DNA of 64,000 bases from JAJPKK01 sp963807015 (GTDB lineage Bacteria > Pseudomonadota > Alphaproteobacteria > Rhizobiales > Xanthobacteraceae): contig CAWEAS010000015.1 in assembly GCA_963807015.1 (NCBI GenBank), positions 1-64,000 on the forward strand, read 5' to 3'. Within the stretch, counting starts at the first letter, position 1, and every line of letters begins with the position of its first letter. The notes under the pieces are model-generated. The model saw only the letters and a program-made list of their open reading frames with translations, was not told the DNA's origin and searched no databases. Position numbers and translations under genes: made by a program. Positions 26,370-35,333 of the stretch are shown here, piece by piece.

Positions 26370-28117
26370 CAAGCGAGGGCTTTGCCTCCATTATCGATGT
26401 CCTGCAGTATCGGGCTAGGTCATCGCCGGATATCAAAGCTTATATTTTCCTCTCCGATCGCGGTACTATCGAAGCAGAACTGACGTTTGCGGCACTTGCT
26501 CGGAAGTCGTTAAATGTCGCCGCACAACTGACCGCACGCGGCTGCGAGCGGGGCGATCGAGCGCTTCTTGTATTTCCGCCAGGACTTGATTTTCTCATTG
26601 CGTTCTTTGGATGCCAGTTCGCCGGCGTTATCCCTGTTCCGATGATGCCGCCGCGACGGGGTGCGGCCCGCGATTCGAGCGCGAGTATTACCGCGGATTG
26701 TCAGCCGCGGCTTGCCCTGACCTCCGAAAGGAGTGCTGCGGATGTCGTCGCGCGTCTTGGCGCAACGCATTTCGACTGGGTGGTCCTCAACGGCAATGAT
26801 GCCCCGGGCATCGGACGCCGCCAGCGACCGTCAGGCACGGATCTCGCCTTCCTTCAATACACCTCGGGATCAACTTCGGCGCCCAAAGGCGTCATGGTCA
26901 GCCATGCCAACCTCGTGGCAAATCTTGGAATGATCAGGCGAGCGTTTGGCAACGCGGAGCGGTCAACTTACGTGAGCTGGGTACCCCTTCATCACGATAT
27001 GGGCCTGATCCTCAATGCGCTCGCAGCGATCGATGTTGGCGCGACGTGCATCCTGATGTCGCCGATGTCGTTCTTACAGCGGCCGCTCACCTGGCTTCGC
27101 GCCGTCAGCGACTTCAAAGCCGAAGTTGCGGGCGGTCCGAATTTTGCGTTCGATCTGTGCGTTTCAAGATTCCGGCCAGCCCAAATGGAAGGGGTGGACC
27201 TCTCCGGCTGGCGCGTCGCTTTCAACGGCGCCGAACCGGTTCGCGCCGAAACCCTCACGCAATTCGCTTCGACCTTCGCACCCTACGGCTTTGACGCTTG
27301 CGCATTTTTCCCCTGTTACGGCATGGCCGAAGCAACCGTGTTGATCTCCGGTGGATCCCGCGGCGGCGGTCCGATCACTCGTGATGTGAGTGCAAAAGCG
27401 ATGCAATCGCTTCGTGTTGCATCGCCGATGGACAAGACCGATGTGCTATGCGTGGTTGGTTGCGGCCGGGCTTTGGGCGATGAGGCGATTGCAATCGTCG
27501 ATCCGGACAACAGGCAAAGGCTTGGCCACGACGAGGTTGGAGAGATCTGGGTGCGAGGGCCAAATGTCGGCCGCGGTTATTGGCAAAGCCGCGATGCCTC
27601 CGCCGCATTTGCCGCCGAGATTGCCGGCGAACCAATAGGCCCGTGGCTTCGGACCGGCGATCTTGGATTCTTGAGCGGGGGCAACGAGTTGTTCGTCACC
27701 GGCCGCATCAAGGATGTCATCATTGTTCGCGGCCTGAACCATTACCCTCAAGACATCGAACGGACTGTGCAGAGCGCAAGCGCTGCGCTCAGGGTTGGTT
27801 ATGGAGCTGCCTTTTCGATCCCCGACCGCAATGGTTATGACCGAATCGTCGTTGTTCAGGAAGTCGAGCGGAGCCAGCGCGCCAGAATCGATGTCAACGA
27901 CCTGATCGGGTCTATCCGCGAGGCGGTCGCGGAACAGCACGAATTGGCAATATACGAAGTCGTTCTGGTTCGACCCGGCACCCTCCCTAAAACGACCAGC
28001 GGCAAGATTCAGCGGCGACTGACCCGCCAGTTGTGGCAAGACGGCCACTTCAATGCTGTCACCATCGTTGACAGCGCGGCGACGCAGCTCACGACCGCGC
28101 AGGATACACAGGGATGA
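26366..28117 (+). CDS. Fatty acyl-AMP ligase (FAAL)
   Basis: The 583-residue adenylating enzyme shows 'YTSGSTSAPKGV' (165-176) for AMP binding, 'CYGMAEATVLISGG', 'RTGDLGFL', and the C-terminal catalytic Lys in 'TTSGKIQRR' (Lys547). With an ACP gene overlapping its start, it fits the FAAL class that loads fatty acid from acyl-AMP onto a carrier protein. The start is a GTG. It heads an ATGA-coupled series of plus-strand genes, so the activated acyl chain probably goes into a surface glycolipid or an acylated glycan. Confidence 0.92.
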   Translation: MTSEGFASIIDVLQYRARSSPDIKAYIFLSDRGTIEAELTFAALARKSLNVAAQLTARGCERGDRALLVFPPGLDFLIAFFGCQFAGVIPVPMMPPRRGAARDSSASITADCQPRLALTSERSAADVVARLGATHFDWVVLNGNDAPGIGRRQRPSGTDLAFLQYTSGSTSAPKGVMVSHANLVANLGMIRRAFGNAERSTYVSWVPLHHDMGLILNALAAIDVGATCILMSPMSFLQRPLTWLRAVSDFKAEVAGGPNFAFDLCVSRFRPAQMEGVDLSGWRVAFNGAEPVRAETLTQFASTFAPYGFDACAFFPCYGMAEATVLISGGSRGGGPITRDVSAKAMQSLRVASPMDKTDVLCVVGCGRALGDEAIAIVDPDNRQRLGHDEVGEIWVRGPNVGRGYWQSRDASAAFAAEIAGEPIGPWLRTGDLGFLSGGNELFVTGRIKDVIIVRGLNHYPQDIERTVQSASAALRVGYGAAFSIPDRNGYDRIVVVQEVERSQRARIDVNDLIGSIREAVAEQHELAIYEVVLVRPGTLPKTTSGKIQRRLTRQLWQDGHFNAVTIVDSAATQLTTAQDTQG

Positions 28118-29160
28118 CGGTGGCCAACGGAGAACCCACGCGCGTGCCATCGGTTGGCGGCACTGCTACGTCAGAAATGCGACGCGTGGGTTGGCACCTG
28201 AAAGGGTTACGGGACCGCGTACTGCAAGCATTTGCATTCGCCAGCCCGACCCGCCGGCGGATCAAGCGCTCAGGGCTGTTCGATGCCCGCTGGTACCTCA
28301 AACAATATCCCGCCGTTGGGCAATCAGGCCTGTCGCCCCTCGCCCATTATCTGACCATTGGCTGGAAGCAGGGCTTCTCCCCGGGACCCGGGTTCGATTC
28401 AGGTTGGTACCTCGACTGGTACCGCGACGTCGCCGCCGCGGATTGTGAGCCGCTGCTGCATTATCTGCGCCATGGCCTCAATGAGGGCCGCGCGCCGAAA
28501 TTGTCGAACGACCTCCTGATTGAGAGATTCCTGAGCCTTGGCGACAACTGTGAGTTCGGCCTGGTCCAACGTCAGTTGGGCGGTCGGACCATCGGCCTCT
28601 TCAATTTCTCGATCGTATCGATTGATAGCCTCATTGCTGCTCTCGATTCCCGGTTCCGTGGAGTCTCGCTCGCGCAACAGGTCACCATTGGCCTCGTCGG
28701 ATCGCCGCCTAACCGCGAGTATTATGTCACGATCGGAGAATCGGACATCGGCTATCATACCGGCATTCACGAAAATCAAATACCGTTGCCAAAGATTCGA
28801 GAGCAGGAGCTTCGGCGCGTCGTGTTTCTCGCGCGCAAATTCATGGAGGACCTCGAAGGCGGCGACAAGATCTTAGTTTTCAAGTCCAACGTTGCTGCGC
28901 CGCGGTTGAAGATCGACGAGCTCACCATCGCGCTCAACCGATACGGGCCGAACACCTTGCTTTGGGTAACGCAGGAAACCTCGGACCTTCCGGTTGGCGC
29001 CGTCGAGCAACTGGCAGATGGGTTGCTGCGCGGACATATCGATCGTTTCGCCGCGTACGACGATGCTGGAAATTTTTCCGTTTCCGTGTGGCAGCAAATC
29101 TGCGGCAATGCGCATCGCATGTGGGTCGCCAGTCGCTACCGTAAGAATGCGAGCCCATGA
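28114..29160 (+). CDS. DUF1796-like (putative cysteine peptidase fold) with N-terminal glycan-locus repeats
   Basis: The N-terminal third has two related units, 'SGLFDARWYLKQYPAV' to 'PLAHYLTIGWKQGFSPG' and 'FDSGWYLDWYRDVAAADC' to 'LLHYLRHGLNEGRAP', a repeat common in rhizobial glycosyltransferase-linked proteins. The C-terminal part begins 'FLSLGDNCEFGLVQRQLG', matching the start of the DUF1796 family, described as papain-like. The Cys in 'DNCEFG' would be the nucleophile. Its start overlaps the FAAL stop and its own stop overlaps the next start, both as ATGA. It may act on the acyl-carrier product, but no activity is proven. Confidence 0.7.
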   Translation: MTVANGEPTRVPSVGGTATSEMRRVGWHLKGLRDRVLQAFAFASPTRRRIKRSGLFDARWYLKQYPAVGQSGLSPLAHYLTIGWKQGFSPGPGFDSGWYLDWYRDVAAADCEPLLHYLRHGLNEGRAPKLSNDLLIERFLSLGDNCEFGLVQRQLGGRTIGLFNFSIVSIDSLIAALDSRFRGVSLAQQVTIGLVGSPPNREYYVTIGESDIGYHTGIHENQIPLPKIREQELRRVVFLARKFMEDLEGGDKILVFKSNVAAPRLKIDELTIALNRYGPNTLLWVTQETSDLPVGAVEQLADGLLRGHIDRFAAYDDAGNFSVSVWQQICGNAHRMWVASRYRKNASP

Positions 29161-29405
29161 CGCAGGCGGAACTCTTAGCGGACCTAACTGTGATTTTTCG
29201 CGCGTGTTTCGATGACGAATCGATCGAGCTCCGACCGAGCACGACGGCACGTGACATCGCTGCCTGGGATTTAGCGAAGATGGTAACGCTGATATTGGCT
29301 GTCGAGGAGCGCTTCGCGATTCGCATGCACAGTCGCGAAATCGATGCGTTGCGATGCGTCGGCGATTGGATCAGGATCTTGGAAACAAAGATTGGCTCCG
29401 GATAA
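29157..29405 (+). CDS. ACP-like protein lacking the phosphopantetheine serine
   Basis: The 82-residue protein has ACP helices and the expected core, but the motif reads 'AAWDLAKMVTLILAVEERF' where homologues have W-D-S-(L/F). The codon at the Ser position (29271-29273) is TTA, so residue 39 is Leu. No other Ser lies at the tip of helix II. It should not be able to carry a prosthetic group. The frame, ATGA coupling to the gene upstream and normal length suggest it is still expressed. It may be a docking or regulatory protein, or it may be decaying. Confidence 0.82.
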   Translation: MTQAELLADLTVIFRACFDDESIELRPSTTARDIAAWDLAKMVTLILAVEERFAIRMHSREIDALRCVGDWIRILETKIGSG

Positions 29406-29440
29406 TCTTTTTATCGGGATGAGGCTAGTGGGTTTTGCGC

Positions 29441-30289
29441 ATGATGGAACCGCTCCGCACCAATGATCGGCGTTTGAGCGCATTGGTCGTTGGCTTCGTC
29501 GGCAATTGCCAGGCGGAGCTGTTGTGTAAGGCATTCCGGCGGGCGGTTGCGGGGTCGCGAATTACCGCATTCTACCATTTTTTCGACATTGCCGGGCCCT
29601 CGCTGGCTGATGCGCACGCTGATACAGCGGCATGCGATGTGCTGTTGTTGCAGGATATTCAGGACGTCGAGCGCTACCCGCTGCGGGGATCGATTTCCAA
29701 CCGTACCAAGATCATCAGCTTTCCTTTCCTGCGGTTCGCTGCTCCTTGGCCATACGATGATTTCAACGGCATCCGCGACAGCTTCGCTCGCTCGCAGGAC
29801 GATCCGGCTCTTCACACCACGACCTATTACGATGGCATGCTCGGGAGGTTACGGCGACGGGTGCCGGATCCACGACAGCGGGTCGCAGCATACCGCAGGC
29901 TGGAGGTCGAAGGTGCTGTCGATCCTGGGCGGGTGCTGGACTTTGAAATGCGCCGGCTCGAGGCGCTCGACGAACGCTTCGGGGTGGTCATTGGCCGCTT
30001 CATCTTGAGTGAATTTCGCACCAAGCAGCTGTTTTATACCGTTAATCGACCTTCGGGGGTCGTTCTCGCGATGGTGATGGATTACATTTTGCACGCCATG
30101 GGCATTGAGCTTGATGGATCATTCATCCAGGATCTTGATGAGCTGCGATCGCTTCAGGTGCCGATCCATCCGCTCGTCGCCCGACGGCTTGGAATTGAAT
30201 GGGCCGATCACGCCACCCTTTACGACATGAACGGCGATCTCATCACGTGGGAGGATTATGTGCGCCGTTACGTCGAGCGCTATGGTTGA
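29441..30289 (+). CDS. WcbI-like polysaccharide biosynthesis protein
   Basis: The protein opens with 'VVGFVGNCQAELLCKAF', the G-N-C-Q motif of WcbI, a capsule enzyme from Burkholderia classified as a putative acetyltransferase. The later 'VLLLQDIQDVERYPLRG' and 'KIISFPFLRFAAPWPY' also fit. It is the fifth gene after the ACP, though with a gap of about 35 bases rather than an overlap. Two ATGs (29441, 29444) are possible starts. It would modify or hydrolyse an acyl group on the capsule polymer. The function is by family only. Confidence 0.82.
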   Translation: MMEPLRTNDRRLSALVVGFVGNCQAELLCKAFRRAVAGSRITAFYHFFDIAGPSLADAHADTAACDVLLLQDIQDVERYPLRGSISNRTKIISFPFLRFAAPWPYDDFNGIRDSFARSQDDPALHTTTYYDGMLGRLRRRVPDPRQRVAAYRRLEVEGAVDPGRVLDFEMRRLEALDERFGVVIGRFILSEFRTKQLFYTVNRPSGVVLAMVMDYILHAMGIELDGSFIQDLDELRSLQVPIHPLVARRLGIEWADHATLYDMNGDLITWEDYVRRYVERYG

Positions 30290-30334
30290 TCCGGCTACAG
30301 GAAGCACACATTGGTGGGTTCCACCAACAGATCC

Positions 30335-31480
30335 TCATGGGAGGGCTTTGCCATCGCGAGCGGAGCAATCAATAGGCGGCAGGCCGATTCCCTTCCACTG
30401 CGCTATCGCCTGTTGAACCGCCGCCATCGGCGCGCAGCCGAGTTCTATCGTTGGCTCGAGGTCATTGGACAATTCGGAGGAATACTGATCGGCCGACGGA
30501 AGATCTCCGCCCTGAAACTCGTTCCATTGATTTAAGATGATGATGCGAGGATTGTAACTGACCGCCTTCTTCCACTGAAGAGCAAACGTCGTCTGTCCGT
30601 TTTGTCCGCTGCGCCCCTGCACTGGGCGGGGATTCCACGGAGGCCACTTGCTGTTGTCGGCCCAGCCGTTCGTTCCCGGATAGGCTTGTGTAACCGTCAC
30701 CGTTTCGACAGCACCGTTATGATACGACGGCACCGGATCGCGATCATACCAGCTCCAAATGGTGTTCGAGGACGCTTTTGAGTAGATAGCGACTTGCGAT
30801 TCCAATGTGGCCGACATGATGCGCACGTTGAAACGGGAATCGCGCCACCCCGGATCGCCATTGAAGCCGACGTAGACCGGCAGCAGCGGCTTTTGATCGA
30901 GCGCAAAATAGATCGAGGGATAACGCTCGACGTAAGTATGGTAGACGTAATTCGCTTCGTCCTGCAGCGCTCCTGACGCGATGACTTGGCTCTGCCTGAC
31001 GCCACCCTCGTCTTGCGCCCCGAGCAGTATTACGATCTGGGGATGTGGCTTTCCTTGTTGCTCAAGCCTCGCGTACTCTGCGAACAAGGCATCGGTGTTC
31101 GCCCTCGTATGGGTATCAACCGCGACGTTCCCAGCGACGAAATTTTGCGAGCTGTTGGACCAATCGACGATGAGGAAATCGACGCCGAGGGATGTGAACC
31201 ATTCGGCATGCTTGTCGATGACGTCTGCGTCCGTGGAGTTGTAGGTGCCGAGGATGGGGGTCCCCCAGCGTCGGGCCCAATTGATGACGTTCGGAAACCA
31301 CACCTCGTATTCCAGCGCGATGCACTTGACGATGCAAGGCGGTCTCCGCGCGACTTCGGCCGCCCGGCAGCTCGTGGCGGGAACGATCGACACGATAACG
31401 GCAACCAGATCAACGACCAAATGCATGGCCGTGGGTTGTAAGCGCTGCCGCCAAGAATGAGCCTCTCGGATCGCATTCAT
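30335..31480 (-). CDS. Exported GH99-like (glycoside hydrolase) protein
   Basis: The 381-residue protein has an N-terminal hydrophobic export segment (LVVDLVAVIVSIVPATSC) and then a GH71/GH99-type body: 'ALEYEVWFPNVINWARRWG', 'GVDFLIVDWSNSSQ', 'YFALDQKPLLPVYVGFNG' and 'IIILNQWNEFQGGDL'. The 'W-N-E-F' near the end is where this family carries a catalytic acid. Such domains are common in bacterial glycan loci and may trim or remodel the polymer in the periplasm. It lies on the minus strand between plus-strand capsule genes, so it is regulated separately. Confidence 0.75.
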   Translation of the reverse strand: MNAIREAHSWRQRLQPTAMHLVVDLVAVIVSIVPATSCRAAEVARRPPCIVKCIALEYEVWFPNVINWARRWGTPILGTYNSTDADVIDKHAEWFTSLGVDFLIVDWSNSSQNFVAGNVAVDTHTRANTDALFAEYARLEQQGKPHPQIVILLGAQDEGGVRQSQVIASGALQDEANYVYHTYVERYPSIYFALDQKPLLPVYVGFNGDPGWRDSRFNVRIMSATLESQVAIYSKASSNTIWSWYDRDPVPSYHNGAVETVTVTQAYPGTNGWADNSKWPPWNPRPVQGRSGQNGQTTFALQWKKAVSYNPRIIILNQWNEFQGGDLPSADQYSSELSNDLEPTIELGCAPMAAVQQAIAQWKGIGLPPIDCSARDGKALP

Positions 31481-31761
31481 GAGACTGCCTTCTGGAATGG
31501 CTGAGCCGTGGCAGCTACCGGATGCCCGCGCGCTTCACACGCTGTGATTCGGCACGCTGGCCGATGTCCGGGCGCCGCCAATGGCATTTGACCTCAGCGT
31601 CCCTAATGTGCAGGTTCGCGGCGTGCCGCTCCTTTCGGCGCTCCGGATAGTGGATCGATGCGCACTGTTATCACAGCGACAACCGGACGAGGTTATCATT
31701 GCGAGGTCGAATAACGCTATGCAAGCCGATCTCCGCTTGCTGATGGGATGCCGCAACGGAC

Positions 31762-32814
31762 ATGCTTTTCAACGTCCAAAATGACGAGGGAAGCCGAATC
31801 GTCGGCTACCTTGTTCCTGACGGCTTCTCGGGTTCCTGCTCGTTGCGTATCAGCGACGGTCAGAAAGATCTGGCGGTACTATCCTGCGACCAGGAGCTGC
31901 CGGCAATAGCGGCCGCTGGACGCCATGCCACTGGCCGATGCGGGTTCATTATCGACGAAACGATTGTTCCTGGGCTTGCCCAAAAGGAGGCGCTCGAGCT
32001 CTACGACCAAGAAACCAATCTACGCATCTACCGTCGCCGATCGCCAGCCCAAGTGACGCACCAGCGGATCTTTCGTTTGGAAACACATTTGTTTCCGTTA
32101 TGGCGGCTCGACGACCGGGCCGAACCGCACTTTCAGTATTTCTATAAGGGCATCGAGCGGCACGGCCGCGAGACCGCGGTGCAAATGTTCCTGCTGCACA
32201 ATGCGCCATCGGTCTATCTCAGCGGACGGCTGATCTACAAAATGTACGACACCAACATCGACGATACATTCAATACGGTGGTGCTGCTGCGCCACCCGCT
32301 CGCGGAATTGGCGGAGCGACTTCTGACTCTCAAGCACGTGCGAAAATTCGGCGAAGAGTTGCTCGGCGCACGAGACATGATGACACTTGCTGCCGCGATC
32401 GAATTTGCCGCGACCGTGGAACCCGACGAGAAGGTGCTGCGACGGGCCTTTGCAGCGATTTCGCGGCCAGCGATTGCAACGCTGACGAACCCGTTGACCC
32501 GTCAGCTGGCGGCGCGTGCCCCGGACGAAATCTCGGTCAAAGGCGGAATCGCGACCGCGCTCGGCACGCTGTCGCGGTTTGCGATTGTCGGACTTCGCGA
32601 CCGCCAAGACGTGTTCCTGCGACAGTTGGCGGAGCTCATTGGCGTACCCAGCCAGAGCCTGCCCCGAGTTGCGGAGTTCCCGAGCACGGCCGAATTGGCT
32701 GAGAAGCTCAAATCGGTGCCGGAGGTCGGGCTCTTGATCGAGCAAGACCTCGAGGTCTATCATCAGGTAAAATCAGCGGTTGAGAACCTCCTCGACGGCG
32801 ACGCAGTTGCCTAG
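31762..32814 (+). CDS. Hypothetical protein of the capsule locus
   Basis: The 350-residue frame is well supported by its length and codon use. A stretch 'FNTVVLLRHPLAELAERLLTL' resembles the 3'-phosphate loop region of sulfotransferases, and 'RIFRLETHLFPLWRLDD' precedes it, but I see no PAPS-binding P-loop, so I do not call it a sulfotransferase. There is no signal peptide. It lies just before the KpsE-type gene on the same strand. Its likely role is in glycan assembly, which is inferred from neighbours alone. Confidence 0.65.
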   Translation: MLFNVQNDEGSRIVGYLVPDGFSGSCSLRISDGQKDLAVLSCDQELPAIAAAGRHATGRCGFIIDETIVPGLAQKEALELYDQETNLRIYRRRSPAQVTHQRIFRLETHLFPLWRLDDRAEPHFQYFYKGIERHGRETAVQMFLLHNAPSVYLSGRLIYKMYDTNIDDTFNTVVLLRHPLAELAERLLTLKHVRKFGEELLGARDMMTLAAAIEFAATVEPDEKVLRRAFAAISRPAIATLTNPLTRQLAARAPDEISVKGGIATALGTLSRFAIVGLRDRQDVFLRQLAELIGVPSQSLPRVAEFPSTAELAEKLKSVPEVGLLIEQDLEVYHQVKSAVENLLDGDAVA

Positions 32815-32958
32815 CGAGAGGTGCGGCTGACGGCCAGATCATATAGCCGGATCAATGGGTTGTCGCGGCGGCAAAAGAGTCAAGTTGGCCAAAGCCGGAC
32901 ATGGATAAGGGGATGAGCGGTCTCGACGATTCGAAACGGGTGGGGTCAACGGATCGGA

Positions 32959-34329
32959 ATGAGCAAAGAGCCGAGAACGGGGCTGAGGCGGGACCGGGGT
33001 ACCGTCACCAAGATTCGCGAGAGCATTACGCTTCCCGGTGAGGAAGATATCCTACCGCCGGACAGCGAGCAGCCTGGATCCAACATTATTGCGGCGCCAA
33101 TCCGGCCGCGGCCTGCTGAGCCGGATGACGAAAGCACGGCCCTTTCGCCCGACATTCACGAGCGCCCCTTCCTTGAAGGCGACATTGTCGCGCCGAGGCC
33201 GAAAAGAGGTATTGCGCTACCGAAGATCCCGCCGGTACTGGCGAGCTTGATCGGTTTCGTGCTTATTCCCGCATTCGCGGCCGGCATCTATTACGCCTTT
33301 ATCGCTTCGGACCAGCTGTCGGCCGAGGCGCGGTTTGCGGTCCGTCAGGTCGAAAACGACGTCGCCACCCCGCTTTCCGGCGACGGAGGCGCCGCCGGTG
33401 CGAGCGTGAGTTTCTCGTTCACCGCGACCGGGCAAAATGCCTATATCGTCACAAGCTACATTCACAGCCGCGCGATCGTCGATGACATCAGCCCAAAGCT
33501 TGATTTGCGCGCGCTCTTTCGCCGACCGGAAGCCGATTTTTGGGCACGATTGAAGCGCGACGCCTCGATCGATGAGCTTGTCGAATATTGGAATGGGATG
33601 GTCGGGACTTACATTGATGGTCCCTCCGGGATTGTCACCCTTCAGGTGCGGGCATTTCGCAGCGAAGATGCTGTTGCGATAGCCAAGGCCGTGTTGGAAT
33701 TCAGCGAAGCTCTGGTCAATCGGGTGTCGGATCGCGCACGCCACGATGCGATGGAGATGTCGGAGAAAGAAGTCCGGCGGGCCTATGGCCTCACGCAGGC
33801 GGCGCTTGCCGACATGAACCAGTTTCGCAACAGTGCCGGCATGATCGACCCGGTCCAGGCGGGCACCGAAATCGGCAAGCTTCTGTTGCCGTTGCTTACT
33901 GAGAAGATCAAGCTCGAAAGCGAGCTCTTCGTTGCGAGCAAAGAGCTCAATGACAACGCTCCATCAGTGAGGGCGTTGAAGAGCCGTCTTGAGAGCGCGG
34001 AAAAGCAGATTGCCGATCTCAAAGCCAAACTTACCAACGCTGCCGGCGGGCAGACGATCGCAAGCTCACTTTCCAAGTTCGAGGAGCTCGAACTGCAGCG
34101 CCAGTTTGCGGAAAAGCTTTACACCCTTGCCCAGGCAGATCTCGATCGGGCTCGGATACGGGCCAATCGGCAGAGCATTTATTTGACGGTATTCGTGCCA
34201 CCGTCATTGCCGCAGGAATCACGATACCCGCGCCGCTTCGCGTTTCCGGTGCTGATCTTACTCGGGCTGACGATTGTCTGGGCGATCGTGATGATGATTA
34301 TCGCTTCGGTCGAGGACCACCGGCTGTAA
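32959..34329 (+). CDS. kpsE: KpsE/RkpR-type capsule export inner-membrane protein
   Basis: The 456-residue protein has a proline-rich N terminus, a first membrane helix (LIGFVLIPAFAAGIYYAF) followed by 'ASDQLSAEARFAVRQ', a long periplasmic part with coiled-coil helices (KELNDNAPSVRALKSRLES), and a C-terminal helix (PVLILLGLTIVWAIVMMII). That is the PCP-type architecture of KpsE, which bridges the ABC transporter KpsMT and the outer-membrane KpsD. 'SRYPRRF' before the last helix is characteristic. It is intact, unlike a second, truncated kpsE-like gene at 43.7 kb. No kpsM or kpsT gene lies beside it. Confidence 0.88.
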   Translation: MSKEPRTGLRRDRGTVTKIRESITLPGEEDILPPDSEQPGSNIIAAPIRPRPAEPDDESTALSPDIHERPFLEGDIVAPRPKRGIALPKIPPVLASLIGFVLIPAFAAGIYYAFIASDQLSAEARFAVRQVENDVATPLSGDGGAAGASVSFSFTATGQNAYIVTSYIHSRAIVDDISPKLDLRALFRRPEADFWARLKRDASIDELVEYWNGMVGTYIDGPSGIVTLQVRAFRSEDAVAIAKAVLEFSEALVNRVSDRARHDAMEMSEKEVRRAYGLTQAALADMNQFRNSAGMIDPVQAGTEIGKLLLPLLTEKIKLESELFVASKELNDNAPSVRALKSRLESAEKQIADLKAKLTNAAGGQTIASSLSKFEELELQRQFAEKLYTLAQADLDRARIRANRQSIYLTVFVPPSLPQESRYPRRFAFPVLILLGLTIVWAIVMMIIASVEDHRL

Positions 34330-34397
34330 GTCGGCGATCTTCACAGCGCTGACATTGGCCTTGGTGCTATCGGTCGTCTTCCGGGTGACCTCGGCAT

Positions 34398-35333
34398 TCA
34401 GAGCTTGTCCTGCATAAATTTGGCGATGCGGGCAATCGCGGCGTCCGCTTCCGGAGTGACGCGCGCGGTCAAGTGCCAAGCATGCCACATGCCCGGCCAT
34501 ACTTCGACCTCTACGCGACAACCGGCGGCTCGCATTTTGTCGGCCATCCGCACGGCGTCATCGCGTAGCACATCATCGCTGCCGACGAGGATCAGCGTCG
34601 GAGATAGGCCGGCGGGGTCGCCGTAAAGCGGCGAGAGGTACGGGTTCCGTGGATTACCGCCGGCGAGACAAAGGTTGACGGCCAGCGCTGCGAACTCGGT
34701 TGATATCACCGGGTCGATGGCCGCGTTGAGCCGCAAAGATTCACCGGTGAGGGCAAGATCAGTCCAGGGCGATACCACGGCTGCAGCCGCCGGTAGTACG
34801 ACGCCTTCGTCCCTAGCCCGCAGCATGGTAGCGAATGCCAGGCCCCCGCCAGCTGAATCGCCGATGATCGCTATGCGACGCGGATCGGCACCTTGGGCGA
34901 GCAGCCAACGGTAGGCAGCGACAGCGTCATCGAGTGCTGCCGGCAACGGGTGCTCGGGCGCGAGCCTATAATCGATGCATAACACGCATGCTCGGCACAT
35001 GCTGGCTAGCAACGAGGTCACGTTGCGATAAAAGCCAGGCGAGCCCGACACATAGCCGCCCCCATGTAAGTAAATAACATGGCGATCGGGATGTGACGTC
35101 CCGGTGATGATGCGCTCAGCTCTGACCCCGCCGGCATCAATGGGGATCGTCACGGTACCGGGGGCAGGCAGGGGGACCAGTGGGCCCAGGCGATTGAGAA
35201 GGCCGCGGACGTCTTGTGCACACGACGCAGCGCGCAGCCTAGGCTTGACCATAGCGCGCAGGCCGAGCCGGATCATTTTCGCACGCAAGCTCAATGATGT
35301 GAACCTTGGTGGCGTTGGAGCTATCGTCGGCAT
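34398..35333 (-). CDS. HSL-type alpha/beta hydrolase (esterase)
   Basis: The 311-residue protein carries the hormone-sensitive-lipase motif H-G-G-G (VIYLHGGGYVSGSPG), the nucleophile elbow G-D-S-A-G-G, an Asp in 'ILVGSDDVLRDD' and a catalytic His in 'WPGMWHAWHL'. It is an esterase or acetyl hydrolase for small acyl esters. No export signal is seen, so it is cytoplasmic. It converges on the kpsE gene. Removing acetyl or acyl groups from a glycan intermediate is possible but not shown. Confidence 0.88.
   Translation of the reverse strand: MPTIAPTPPRFTSLSLRAKMIRLGLRAMVKPRLRAASCAQDVRGLLNRLGPLVPLPAPGTVTIPIDAGGVRAERIITGTSHPDRHVIYLHGGGYVSGSPGFYRNVTSLLASMCRACVLCIDYRLAPEHPLPAALDDAVAAYRWLLAQGADPRRIAIIGDSAGGGLAFATMLRARDEGVVLPAAAAVVSPWTDLALTGESLRLNAAIDPVISTEFAALAVNLCLAGGNPRNPYLSPLYGDPAGLSPTLILVGSDDVLRDDAVRMADKMRAAGCRVEVEVWPGMWHAWHLTARVTPEADAAIARIAKFMQDKL

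Noticed and set aside
31762..32814. Sulfotransferase call for the hypothetical capsule gene
   Set aside because: The similarity is limited to one loop and the PAPS P-loop is missing.
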